From Liopterus haemorrhoidalis (lineage: Eukaryota > Arthropoda > Insecta > Coleoptera > Dytiscidae): a stretch of 64,000 nt of DNA. The notes beneath the pieces were generated by a model that was given only the letters and a program-made list of their open reading frames with translations, did not search any database and was not told where the DNA came from. This document shows positions 1-10,920 of this stretch, one piece after another; positions within the stretch are counted from its first letter, which is position 1, and every line of letters starts with the position of its first letter. The stretch covers positions 45,812,739-45,876,738 of the forward strand of contig OZ020613.1 in NCBI GenBank assembly GCA_963971575.1, read 5' to 3'. A program made the translations under genes and the position numbers.

Positions 1-98
1 TTTTCACGAGAAGAATCCGTCGCGGAGCACTATCGTTGCTATATATTATTGATATGAGGTTGGGCATCATGAATGTTACCATGTCAGAAAATTAAAAT

Positions 99-480
99 TT
101 GAAAATAGTACCGATCTACAAAAAAAGGGACGCAAGCAATCCATCAAACTACCGCTCCATTGCAATACTCCCAATAATCTCAAAAATAATAGAAACAGTT
201 ATACTTACCAGACTGATAAGCTATGCCGATAAAATAAAGTTAATAACGAATCATCAATTTGGTTTTCGAAAAAATCTGTCAACTGTAGATGCTATTTCGG
301 AATTAATAAATTACATTGCAAACTCTATGGAAAATAAATATACGGCTACGAGTATTTTTGTTGAGCTATCCTAAGCATCGAATGCTCCTAAGCATTCGAC
401 TGTGTTTCACATAAATTGCTAATAGAAAAGATGGGCTACTATGCAATAAGAGGAAATTGTCTAGAGCTTTTAAAGTCTTA
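99..480 (+). pseudogene. 5' part of a LINE reverse transcriptase (fragment)
   Basis: The 91-residue reading frame has the N-terminal blocks of a Jockey/CR1-type RT: NPSNYRSIAILPIISKIIE (block with NYR.I..LP..SKI.E) and HQFGFRKNLST (QFGFR). It stops just before the next block, where the family has the first catalytic Asp (DLSKAFD). At that point a 17-bp direct duplication (about 366-395) breaks the frame. RT-like codons resume after it (VSHKLLIEKMGYYAI) up to about 480. No YADD box follows, so this is a dead fragment. The element appears to enter from the left edge of the window. Confidence 0.8.
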
Positions 481-499
481 TTTAACAAAAAGCACTTGG

Positions 500-612
500 T
501 TTTGGGAGGTGAAGACCTTTTGTTTTTGCTCTTCACTTGGATGTGGAAGGTGAGGACCTTTTTTTTTTGTTGCTCTTCATTTGGATTTGGGAGATGAGGA
601 CCTTTTTTTTTC
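500..612. repeat. About 42-bp minisatellite, 2.5 copies
   Basis: Three successive units share the core GGGAGRTGARGACCTTTT and a CTCTTCAYTTGGAT spacer, beginning near 501, 542 and 586. Spacing is 41-44 bp and varies with poly-T length. It sits directly after the LINE fragment. Confidence 0.75.
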
Positions 613-726
613 TTCGTCCCGCATTGCCTTCTTAGGAAAATGGTCACCCTATATTAAACTAATGTACATAACCCTTAAACACAAAATTTTCAGGAAAATA
701 AAAAACTCAATATAAATTTTATACTA

Positions 727-1276
727 CAGGGAGCGCTTACTTAACGTACTTAATGCGTTCCCAATGTGCTGTACATTAAGCGATTTGTACGTTAACCGTC
801 GTGATTACGACTTTTTGGTATTCAAATTGCTTCTCCATGTCCGTACGAACGTACACTTGTCCGCACGTACGTACACTTTGTCTGCACGAACTTATAATCG
901 CCGTTTTGTGAATGGGCATTCGCCAATAATTCTTTGAATTATTAGGGAATTCGCATATTTTTAATTTAAGTGTAGACATTTGAGCACAGAAGTTAAAATA
1001 TAACAATCATTTGTTTAAAGCATTGAGGATTTCATATATTACGTATCATAAAAATCTCATTACATATTTTTTGTGAATAAAAAAAAAAATAAAAATTTAT
1101 TCAGTCATACGCCCGTCCGGTTTGTCCGTCAAAATGTGCGTGTTACGGAAAACTACACGCATTTTCGCCGACGGGTCCAAGTGATGTGTACGTTCGTGCG
1201 GACTTATTGCCAAAATATATCTGTACGTAACATCGAACGTACGTTAAGCAAACGTACGTTAAGTGAACGCTGAGTG
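727..1276. mobile_element. Foldback DNA element
   Basis: The ends are inverted repeats: AGCGCTTACTTAACGTAC at the left matches the reverse complement of the right end GTACGTTAAGTGAACGCT with two mismatches. A second inner pair, GTCCGCACGTACGTACAC (859-876) and GTGTACGTTCGTGCGGAC (1186-1203), also folds back with one mismatch. The arms are rich in ACGT. No convincing ORF and no clear target-site duplication. Confidence 0.6.
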
Positions 1277-1670
1277 CACTTATAATTTTTGGAGAAATAC
1301 TTCATGTTTTGAGAAAGAGTAAAACTGAGAAACATGAAAATATTACTTTTTAAATTCGAACGTGGCTTAAACCAGATGTCCAGGATGAAAAGGAACAAAA
1401 ACAAAATCACACAAATGTTTTATTTTCATTTAAATAAATTTGTTTTAAATAGCAGCTTATGAATTTGGACTAGAATGTGTCTCACTAAATTCAAAAATGC
1501 AGTTTGTTGAAATATTGTGCATTTGAGGGTTATATCCATTAGCTTAATATGTATGATATCATCTTTGCAGTGTTGCCACCTGTCCGGGTTTGATCCGGAC
1601 AGTCCAGGTTTTGCGCTACGTATCCAGGTGTCCGGGCGAAGCCCAAAAATGTCCGGCAATTTAGAAAATT

Positions 1671-2510
1671 GGTACTATTCTACTTTAGCAAACCCACCTT
1701 GTTGCGCATGCGTGAAGTGTTGCCAATAGTAAAATTTAATATTTCAATTTTAATAATTTAAATTTAATATCAGTTTATTAAATGAGTTTATTTATAAGAT
1801 ATAAATAAATAAGTAATATTCATTTAATTTCTACTGAAATTATAGTTTTAATATATAAATGAAGTTTAAATCTAATATAATATTATTTATTTCCATTTTT
1901 TCTGTTGTAGTTATCATACATTGAATGGATATTTTTTTAAATTTTAATTTGGGTGGACAATGAAAATAAAGTACTGTGCACCTAGAAACAAGGTAATTAG
2001 GTTAGGATTAGTTAGTAAAAATCTAGGACAGCAGCCGAATGGATCAAAGTAAGCGTACTTTACAAAATAAAAGTACAGAATTACATCCTATACCACCATT
2101 TTCACAAATTCCTTTAAACTTATGTCGAGCTTTTCGACTTCTGCTGTCTTAGACTTTTACTAACTAAACCTAACCTAATTACCCAGTTTTTAGTTGCACA
2201 ATAGTTTATTTTCCCCCATATTAGTCCAATTAAAATTGTATATCATTGTTCATGCATTTATAATAAAGAAGCGGTGTAGGATGCCAAATTATGGACCCTT
2301 TTTTTACTCTATAATCAACTGTGAAAGTAATATTATTATTTATTATTAAATACCACCATATTTATTTAATTAGATTTATTTAACTGAAAGTTAAGCATTA
2401 TTATATAAATAATTTTAATTCTATTGTGATTTTAGTTTAAATTTACTTGTTTTAATTTTACTATTAGTTGGCAACATCGCCTGGTGGGTTTGCTAAAGTA
2501 GAATAGTACC
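1671..2510. mobile_element. hAT-type foldback MITE, copy A, nested
   Basis: 840 bp with TIRs GGTACTATTCTACTTTAGCA and its complement, continuing imperfectly for more than 50 bp. Perfect 8-bp duplication AGAAAATT at 1663-1670 and 2511-2518. The centre is a second inverted repeat: AATTAGGTTAGGATTAGTTAG near 1996 and its counterpart near 2165. No coding capacity. Copy B lies at 5435-6165 and partial copies at 8735-8955 and 11075-11150. Confidence 0.85.
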
Positions 2511-2885
2511 AGAAAATTTAGCAAAACGTCAATAATATTTTAAAATAAATTTTATTTCCTTTCTTCAATATTTTGCGATGGTAGTAATGATATGGCAGAT
2601 AGGGGAATCCCAAATGTTAATATTGAACCAATTGTGTAGTAGTAACTTGAATGAGTTTTGAGCGTTCATTAGAGCTTCTAATTTGTAATAATTTAAAAAT
2701 TAAATGTGATGAATTTCGTAACGCAGTAATAGGCAATAAAAAGCTTTTAGAAGCGACACGGGGCAATATGAAATGTTTTAAAGAGAAAAAATAAATATTT
2801 TGTTGCAAAATTTTGTGATTTTATGATATTTATATTAATATTATATCAAAAATGTATGTATTGTATATAGATTAATAATCTTATG

Positions 2886-3548
2886 CAGTGATGGGCGCGT
2901 AAGTTACATGATGTAAGTTACCTCATTGTTGACGCGTAAACAATGATGTAAAGTAAACACAAAAACTCTTGTAAACAATGTAAACATTGTAAACAATGAT
3001 TTAGACATGCGCACTTGTTTTGAATTACAGAACCTCATTTTCAATACATTTTTATAAATAATAAAATTTTAATGAAACGATTTTAAATGAAAAAGTATCA
3101 TTATACAGGTGTTACATACAAATTAGTAAATATGAATATGAAAATAAAAAACTTGTTTCTTTAAAGAATTCAATCTATTTTTTTTAATAACAAAATACAT
3201 TTAATTTCCCCTTTAAGAAAATTAGCCTATATTTTTTAATAACGAAAAGATTCATTGCAAATTTTGCATAACGCCGTATATTTTTTTTTCATTTTCTTTA
3301 ATTAAAACAAAACCTAGTTCTTCAAAACTATTCCTTCGGTTTCTTCCCACCATTTTTTTAATAATTGTATTGTTTTGAACTGAATATACTTGTTCATTAA
3401 CTCTCTATTATTCGTATTAAATAACTAAAACTAACCTCATTATTTGACAGTTTAAAAAGTTTACATTGTTGACAAGTTTACCAATTGTTTACATAAGTTT
3501 ACACGTAAACGTAAACAATTAAAGTTTACGTGTAAACGCCCATCACTG
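2886..3548. mobile_element. hAT-type MITE, second nested insertion
   Basis: 663 bp beginning CAGTGATGGGCG and ending CGCCCATCACTG, a perfect 12-bp inverted repeat, flanked by the perfect 8-bp duplication ATCTTATG (2878-2885 and 3549-3556). Ends are rich in GTTTAC/GTAAAC repeats that form strong hairpins. A terminal fragment of the same family is at 56367-56392. Confidence 0.85.
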
Positions 3549-3680
3549 ATCTTATGTATGTTTCATTAATTTACGATATTATTTTATTACATTGGAATTA
3601 TAAATGTCACCTTTTTTTTGCTTGCAAAATTTGTATGTCCTGGTGAACAACATTTGAAATGTGGCAACACTGCATCTTTG

Positions 3681-4009
3681 TCATAATTTGGTAAAAGTAT
3701 AGTAGTACAATACCTGTGTTATAAAAATTTTCTTCTTGACCTGTTTCACTCTGTACTGGTTTCTTCCAGATTCTTCAAGGACTGTTTCAATTCTCTAAAA
3801 TCAATCAAATGAGTGAACAAAACATAGCTCGTGACAGAAACAGGAACTTATGATGCGTATTATAAACACTTTTATTTTTGAAAAATTGCCTGGGTAATTT
3901 GTAAAAACTATTCACTCAACTGCAATGTTCTGCACATATAACTTCACGATTGTACACTAAAAATAATTATCATTATTCAAGGATATGCCTAGTCTAGCAG
4001 AGATATAAA
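3681..4009. other. No feature recognised
   Basis: AT-rich stretch without an ORF, repeat or terminal signature that I recognise. Confidence 0.5.
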
Positions 4010-4641
4010 GAGTACATTCGATTTGACGCTCCGAGTGTTCCGAGCATGTTCTGTACAATCAAACTTGTTCGATTTGACGCTCGAAGTACACCCAATTGCA
4101 TTCATTTTGTGATCAAGCGAGTATTTAGAGTGCGCTCTATGTGTTCGGGGTTTTAAGAATGAGTATATGGGGTATGACGGAAAAAGGTGGGGAAACGGTG
4201 GGAAAGAAATAAAAGATTAAAATTAAATTATAAATAAAAATAATAGCCATAGACAATAAAAATTTTATTTGTCTATAGCTACAGAGTACGGCTATTTAGT
4301 GTATTTGTGACATTCTGTAAACAGCAAAAAAATTATGATGATCAGTAAAATTTGGCACCGTATTTTCAGCATAACCCCACACTTTTTCTAAAATTACTTG
4401 TTCAAATTCATCATCTTCATCATTGAAAAAGAAATCAACGAAAAACCGAGGTACATAATTTTGATTCATGACTGACTGTAAAAACGCCACATAAAATTCT
4501 AGGATTAGATTTTGAAAACATTACGTCACAATCCAAACTCTCTGTGTTCGTGTTGCTGTGCTCCGTCAGTGTTCTATTCATGATGTCACCATCAACTGTT
4601 CACTCAGCGCTCGCTCTATCTTGTACAAATAGAATGTACCC
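4010..4641. mobile_element. Possible PIF/Harbinger remnant with N-terminal ORF
   Basis: Ends GAGTACATTCGATTTG and the complement of CAAATAGAATGTACCC form an imperfect inverted repeat, with AAA on both sides as a possible 3-bp duplication. Inside on the minus strand, 4296-4490 encodes 64 residues with an acidic stretch (FFFNDEDDEFEQVILE) and a C-terminal YRMS. That end resembles the F.RMS block near the N-terminus of Harbinger nucleases. No catalytic region is present. Similarity is from memory only. Confidence 0.4.
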
Positions 4642-5161
4642 AAAATTACAGTTGGCACGTTCTATATTGCATTCATTGAAATACCTATGGATCTTGAAAC
4701 AACTGGCTTAATTTGTATTTCTAACTTGTAGTTAACATTGCAAGCGGAGCAAAATTTTCTAGAAGGTAATACAATCTAATTGATGAATTTTTAGTAAGTG
4801 AAGAAGCCATAAGACTCGTACTAGGCTTAAAGTCTTCTGAACATTTTTACCAATCTTCTAGAAAGGCTTGCAGTAAAACGTAAAATAGCGTTTTACCGTA
4901 AATAACAGTAGATTTATCTTTTAACATTAGTTTCTTTCAAACAATTATTGGAAATTTCTAAACAACCAAGTTAATTTTGCTATAAATACCTGTTATAATA
5001 AATTAGTATGTAACAGTCCGTGCAGGACCGCCGTCAGGTTTGTAATTGGAATATTCCGCAGTGTTGCCACGCCTGAAAAATCAAATTCCAAAATTACGAT
5101 CCGAAAAATTCCGTACCTTTTGGGCACTATTCCATTTTGACAAACCCACCGGGCAGCCAAC
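4642..5161. other. Unassigned, with two orphan motifs
   Basis: No gene. It contains GTAACAGTCCGTGCA (5010-5024), the same motif that lies upstream of three zinc-finger genes in this window, and an orphan hAT-like end CAGTGTTGCCAC near 5060. Near 5128 is a diverged left end of the 1671-2510 MITE family. Confidence 0.5.
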
Positions 5162-5421
5162 TATTGAGAACTGACACGCTCGGATACGCAGTCTGGTGGT
5201 CAAATATTGTACCACGCGACTGTAGTACTGTTCGAAATTATTACATATGTTCTAATGTTGATTTTTTGTTAGAATGTAGATAGATACATTTTCATAAAAT
5301 AAAAATGTACTGTGCTTAAATTAACCTGTTCGCTGTTAGCATATTGACAGCTGAATACTAGACACGACAGCCATATTGCCTTGAAGTACAGCGCCGCCAA
5401 CGGTAATGTCACTTCTCAATA
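5162..5421. mobile_element. 260-bp TA-flanked MITE, copy 1
   Basis: Terminal inverted repeat TATTGAGAA[C/G]TGACA at both ends. A second copy of exactly the same length lies at 32891-33150. The outer TA on each side is probably the target duplication, which suggests a Tc1/mariner-type source. It sits inside a piece of the 1671-2510 MITE family: GGCAGCCAAC on its left and GTAAAATTAAAAC on its right rejoin as that family's sequence. Confidence 0.8.
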
Positions 5422-5434
5422 GTAAAATTAAAAC

Positions 5435-6165
5435 GCCACTATTCTACTTTAGCAAACCCACTAGACAATGTTGCCAACTATAGTAAAATTAAAACAAGTA
5501 AATTTAAACTAAAATCAAAATAGAATTAAAATTATTTGTATAATAATGCTTTACTTTCAGTTCAATAAATCTAATAAAATTAATATTCCGGTATTTTATA
5601 ATAAGAATAAATAATAATATTACATTCACAGCCGATTAAAGATTAAAAAAGGGGGAACATAATTTAGTGCACCTAAAAACTGGGAGATTAGGTTAGGTTT
5701 AGTTAGTAAAAGTCTAGGACAGCAGAAGCCGAAAAGCTCAAAGTAAGCTTGTTTGACACCTAATTACCTTGTTTTTAGATGTACAGTACTTAATTTTCCC
5801 CCCATATTAGCCTAATTAAAATTGTGTATCATTGTGCATACGTTTATAACATGGTGGTGCAAAGGGCCAGTTCATTGTCCACCTGAATTAATTTTTTTTT
5901 AAATATCGATACAATGCATAATAAATAACTACAACAGAAAAAAGTGAAAATAAATAATATTAAATTAAATTTAAACTACATTTATATATTAAAACTCTAA
6001 TCACAGTAGAAATTAAGGGAATATTACTTATTTCTATATTTCTTATAAATAAACTCATTTAATAAATTGATATTAAATTTAAATTATTAAAATTGATATA
6101 TTACATTTTACTATTGCCAACACTGCACGCATGCGCAGTAAGGTTTGCTAAAGTAGAATAGTACC
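5435..6165. mobile_element. hAT-type foldback MITE, copy B
   Basis: Same family as 1671-2510: it starts with CACTATTCTACTTTAGCAAA, ends with TTTGCTAAAGTAGAATAGTA, and its centre contains GGTTAGGTTTAGTTAGTAAA and AGGACAGCAGAAGCCG. An immediate 8-bp duplication is not visible, so one boundary may be altered by the neighbouring insertions. Confidence 0.75.
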
Positions 6166-6295
6166 CACATATTAAACACCAATCACAATAGAATGTAACA
6201 AATTTAAGAGAAGCGCTGAACGCCATTTTTGTAACGAATAATAAAATAAAATAAAAATCAATCAAAATCAACAATAACTAAAATGATCAAGTAGA

Positions 6296-8238
6296 TGTTA
6301 GTTGATCTGGCAAGTAAAGCGTTATCCAAAATAGGAGGTTCCACCAAAAACGCATTCACTAGACCGGTTAGCGACTAGCTGGGTAAAGTTAGAGATTCTA
6401 TTCTCAAGGACTGGGAGATGAAATTTTAACAGTCTATATTTATTTATAAGGGCGCCATAAGTTTAGATTGACGTCACTAAACCGGAGATAAACTTAAATC
6501 TTTTTCTAGTAGAAGTAGTTCTTACCAATTATCCCCAAATCAAGATTAATACATTGTGACTCAAAAGGACTAACAAGCAATACTCGACAAATATGATATA
6601 AAGTAATCTTTATTAAAGAGTATCGTACATCATAAATTTCATAAAAAAAAATAAAGAAAATGTGAGATTTAATAAATGAACTCGAAGTTAAACAGATTAG
6701 GCTTTCCAGAGTGGAAAGTCTAAATACACGAATACTGAATCAATTCACAAATAATGCAATAAATATTAATCAATATTGTCAAACAATTCGAGACTACGTC
6801 TCGATCTATCTAAATAATGTGGTAACAAAAATTGTCAATTAATAAGACCGGAGTCTTAACCTAAACTACATCAGATCAATTCTGAACTTAAATTCTAATC
6901 GAAATATCGAATGACCCAAAAATAACAAACAAAGTTTAACTGTCATTACGACAAGTGAAATGGTACAATTCCTAACCAATAGACTGTTTTAACTGTGATG
7001 CCGGAATGTAAGCATACAAGTACTATTATCTACGACGAAGGTTCATAAAATGAGACCTTTATTTACACCCTAGCCACTCGGCTAATTTAACCGCACGCCG
7101 GGATGCGAAACGCACAGGTTGCAATGGTAGGTACCAAATCGTAACGAACAATCCACGATTGTGTCAAAACAAGACGTTTACGAATCGAAATCAAAACAAA
7201 TATTCGAAACGTCAAATCAAAATAGCACGTAACCCACAGGTACGGCTCGCAAATCAAAAACTATCCTTTCGGATGTATCCCTGATATAAAAGTGGTCGCT
7301 TGGGGAGAGAACGGATGCGATATCCCGTAACTGAACGATACACAGTAACGTCAGACTACCTCCTTCCCCAAATGAACAATAATATATCTTCACTACTCTA
7401 AACCACGGACAACAAATGTACAAATAAACCGAAATCGTACTAACACGAACCGAAATGTAACTCAAATTTCACTGACAAAATGGCTCTACGACAGTATTTG
7501 GAGAGACTAACCTTAATTACACTTAAATTAGAACCTGAGAGCTCTCTTACATAGATCTATTTAGAAAGTTAAGGTCGTTTGAACGTGGCAACAAACAAAT
7601 CACAAACAAATTAACTCGTTTACACTAAATAAACACAAATACACGCAAAAAACGTGTGTCACAAGTTCTATAACCACGTACAAATGAGCTTAAAACTTTC
7701 GGTAAACACTTATCTGTATACAAGTCGTCTTCTAGATAACGATTTTGCATAAAATATAACTACGGTTGAGTCTTCCAGATGCTCCAGTGAAACATTGCCT
7801 GATGTATCTCCGCTAGCCCCAAAATAACTCCAACGGAATAATATTTCGTCTCCCAGACAAACAACGGCTCTATAAATGCTTTTCACGTACTCAGCAGGGT
7901 ACAATAACAGTTTCCAAATGATCCTACCGGTCCAAAATAACGCTAGAAAATTAACGAAAACAACTGATAACCATGTGCTATATCTTGAAAATGAAAAACT
8001 TACGCGTTTAGATGTAACACGCCTTCAATATGACAAAATGCTTATGTCAGTCGATGGAAGAACTATTTCTCGATCAATTTATGCCTTTTAGTTGAATTAA
8101 ATCCGGCCAGTTGAAGGGATGATCTAAGATAAGGTCGAACGTCGACCGCTCCGAATCGATGACAAGAACACAAGCCCATTTTGTTTCTAAGCAATCTATT
8201 TTATCGATCCAAAGATCGGTTAGTTCACACGTTCTACA
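6296..8238. other. Compositionally distinct block, possible solo LTR
   Basis: This 1.94-kb block is less AT-rich than its surroundings and has no credible long ORF (best frames are 64-82 codons and match nothing I know). It can be framed as TGTTAG...TTCTACA with TAGA on both sides (6292-6295 and 8239-8242), as expected for an LTR with a 4-bp duplication. That framing could be chance, since no second copy, primer-binding site or pol sequence is in the window. Confidence 0.25.
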
Positions 8239-8319
8239 TAGATGGCAGCACTAGTATCAATATTCAAAATATAGGAATATTGTGTTACGAAATAATTTAC
8301 GTAACAAGAATTCAAATTA

Positions 8320-8638
8320 TATAAGCAGTTCACTTTTGTAAGAACAAACTAGATCTGGTTATTTTGGTTACTTTTATAGTGTGTTACTGACTTTAAATGT
8401 CAATTAAAAATATTCTTTACGCTGTAAAACCGACTTAAGTTTGATAAGGTTATGAACATTATAATTAAGATATCATTCTTCATTATGACAAATGTCAAAT
8501 GGATCGACATTTTAAAAAATTGACATATTTTAATACCAACATGACATACAGCTTCAAAGGTGCAAACAAAATTAAATCAAATTTTATTGAAATCAAAATT
8601 TCCTCATAATTTGTTCTTACAAAAGTGAACTGCTTATA
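8320..8638. mobile_element. MITE with 29-bp perfect TIR
   Basis: 319 bp, starting TATAAGCAGTTCACTTTTGT and ending with its reverse complement, perfect for about 29 bp (through AAGAACAAA). Inner sequence has GACAAATGTCAAATGGATCG. A second copy at 41106-43269 is split by a 1.85-kb insertion. TA is the likely target duplication. Confidence 0.9.
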
Positions 8639-8734
8639 TAATACTACTAATTCTTATTTGTTAGTTAAATAAACAAGTAAATTAATATTTAATACTAAAT
8701 AATAATTTTATTTACCTAGTTGATCAAAGAAATA

Positions 8735-8955
8735 AAATTTAAAAATATCCATACAATGGATTCTAACTACAATAAATAAATAAAATAAAAATGAATTAAT
8801 ATTAAATTTCAACTATATACATTTATATATTAAAACTACAATCACAGTAGAAATTAAATTAATATTGCTTATTTTCTATTAATAAATTCATTTAATAAAT
8901 TTATATTAAATTTAAACTATTAAAACTAGAATTACAGAAAAATTAAAATTGATAA
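8735..8955. repeat. Partial copy of the 1671-2510 MITE family
   Basis: Aligns by eye with 5900-6115: shared segments include CATTTATATATTAAAACT, ATCACAGTAGAAATTAA and CATTTAATAAATT. Ends are missing. Confidence 0.7.
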
Positions 8956-10920
8956 GAAAAACTCTAATTTGAACGCGCTATCTTTGCCCGGGATATTGTT
9001 CACATATCTGTGCCCAAAAATCATAAAATGTTGTTTCTTCATCGTTAAATACTTCGCGCCACATGAATTCTTGGATGTAACTTTGAACATTACTGTTGTT
9101 CATCTCGTACCGTGCCCTCATCTTGGTCTTAAATTTTTACCAACTACTTTCAATAGTTTTAGTATGGGCACCGGTTATGGGATCAACAAAATTTATTTGA
9201 ATGTTGACCGTTAAATGGTCATACCCTGTCGGCAAATGCCCAATTCTGCGATATGCACCCCACAATACCGACATAATAATCGTACCAGGTAAAATGAACT
9301 ATTCAATTATTAGAAGCAGCGTACCGACATCGCTCCTGTCTACAAATACCTAAAATGAACTGCGCGTATCGCGCTCCACCCCTCCAAACATCCATTAATT
9401 CTGCCGAACCAATCGTCCTCTGTTATATTTTCTTCTTGCGATGCAAGTGTCATAAATTTCTACAACTTGTCCTGGACCGCCGATCTTCTGGGGGTGAGCA
9501 AAGAAATATTCCGCAAAAACATTTCTGAAAAATTCATACCATAATACAAGGTGTCTCAAAAGAAATTTTATATTTAGTGGATCGATTAAAAAAAATGTAA
9601 GCCGTATATAGAAAAAATGTTTATTAATTATTAAAATACACTTTTTGGGGATTTATTTCTTAAAAATAATATCGTCTAAATGTAGACCCTCGCGTTCTCG
9701 GCACTCATTTAATCGAACAGTAGTAAAATTACTTATGACGTCTCGACAGGTGGACTCAGGGATGGCTGCCATTTCGTGACGGATATTTTCTTTCAAATGC
9801 GCCAGTGAAGTCGGTTTATTGGCGTAAACTTTAGATTTAAGATAACCCCATAGGAAAAAGTCCATAGGGGTTTAATCTGGACTGCGTGGAGGCCAATTTA
9901 TGTCACCTCTCCGGGAGATCAATTTTCCTGAGAAAATTTACGAAATTAAGCCTCTGACTGGCATCTTGGGGCTTTAATTCTTGCACCAATTGAATTTTGT
10001 AGGGGTGCAGCTTTAGGTCTTTGTGCATAATGCGATGTAATGATGATCTATGCACATTTAAAGCACTTGCGCGCTTCCGAATTGAAAGGTTCGGGTCGTC
10101 ACGAACAGACTGATTAACATTCTCCACGTTTTCTACCGTTCTTGATGACCTAGGTCGCCCGGATTTTGATTTATCCAGCGTTGTACCAGTCTCTTCAAAC
10201 TTTTTAACCCAATGTCGAATGAGAGGAATGCTTGGCGCATCATTTAAGTGGCGAAAACCTCGAATACTGCAGAATTTTCTACGCGCTACAGTCGCCGAAT
10301 CACCGTTTTTGTAAAACTCTCGCACGCGTAACGCGCGGTCTGCTCCCGAGAAACGCTCCATAGCGACTCAATTCCCAAGAGCCAGGCTACCGATTGACAT
10401 AACCCCCGCGCCCCTCGGATACGTTGCGTTCACGCAGTAAGCTAAATAAATATAAAATTTCTTTTGAGACACCTTGTACTATGGAGGAATGGATGATGCC
10501 CATTTCTCTTTTCACCGTATTAATAGTGCCTAGTTCGTGGCACCAAAAATATGTTAGTAGAAAAATATCATCATATTTTAAATAGGCTCCTCCAAAAATT
10601 GCGGCCACATGGTATCCAATTTGGGGATTTAGAATCCCCAATCGGCACTGCCTCTTATGGCAAATAAATATTTTTGCCCTATTTCCAGCAATTTTCCATA
10701 CTGATAATGGCTCTCTATATTGACTGCAAAATTGTCGAAAGTGTAACAGTCCGACTGTAGTCAACCAATTTTCAAATTCTTCATTGGGCAAGGCAATTTG
10801 TTGGTATACATGTCTTAACTTATACCCTATCAAAACTTCCATGCTGGCACCGAAACTTATTTTAAATATGGTTGAAATAATGTTCTCGGTTAATGTTCTA
10901 TATGTTCCCGTCAGATCCAA
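8956..10920 (-). pseudogene. Merlin (ISXO2/IS1016-like) transposase, split by a mariner
   Basis: Read on the minus strand, 10920 to 10479 gives the N-terminal part of an ISXO2-like transposase: a degenerate zinc-ribbon region (FICHKRQCRLGI), then LKYDDIFLLTYFWCHELG, which matches the family's K.....YFW block. The frame resumes left of the mariner (below 9545) with IGGPGQVVEIYDTCIARRK and then DRSDVGTLLLIIE, GTIIMSVLWGAYRRIGHLPT, YDHLTVNIQINFVDPITGAH and TKTIESSW. These are the VEIDE, D.W.AY and NFVDP.TGAHT..IES.W blocks of the DDE catalytic core. Several stops interrupt it (for example after LLLIIE and after IESSW), and the expected first acidic residues read YDT rather than DES. The protein is therefore dead. 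Left boundary approximate; Merlin ends not located. Confidence 0.8.
9547..10476 (-). mobile_element. IS630-Tc1-mariner element, internally deleted, TA duplication
   Basis: 930 bp flanked by TA (9545-9546 and 10477-10478). About 30-bp TIR starting CAAGGTGTCTCAAAAGAAAT. On the minus strand 10361-9903 encodes the N-terminal helix-turn-helix region (MERFSGADRALRVREFYKNG; linker KSKSGRPRSSRTVENV; second HTH with SIRKRASALNVHRSSLHRIM). After LRKIDLPER it jumps to the C-terminal WPPRSPD block. The Leu codon after it has become TAA, and 9865-9653 then gives the C-terminal tail (MDFFLWGYLKSKVYANKP). The central segment with the first two catalytic Asp residues is missing. It inserted into the Merlin pseudogene. 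Confidence 0.9.

Larger units (their letters stand above)
1568..3672. mobile_element. hAT-like element, host of two nested insertions
   Basis: Termini are CAGTGTTGCCAC at the left and GTGGCAACACTG at the right, a perfect 12-bp inverted repeat. They are flanked by the perfect 8-bp target duplication CATCTTTG (1560-1567 and 3673-3680), the hAT signature. Without the two internal insertions (1671-2510 and 2886-3548) about 0.6 kb of host element remains. On the plus strand at about 2660-2794 a short frame (ERSLELLICNNLK... FKEKK stop) could be the end of a decayed transposase, but I cannot identify it firmly. Confidence 0.85.

Noticed and set aside
1990..2035. TTAGGTTAGG as a telomeric repeat
   Set aside because: Only two units, inside the foldback MITE centre and repeated in its other copies; not a telomere array.
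7217..7904. Minus-strand frames of 82 and 64 codons
   Set aside because: No similarity, no splice or start context, in a block better explained as non-coding repeat.
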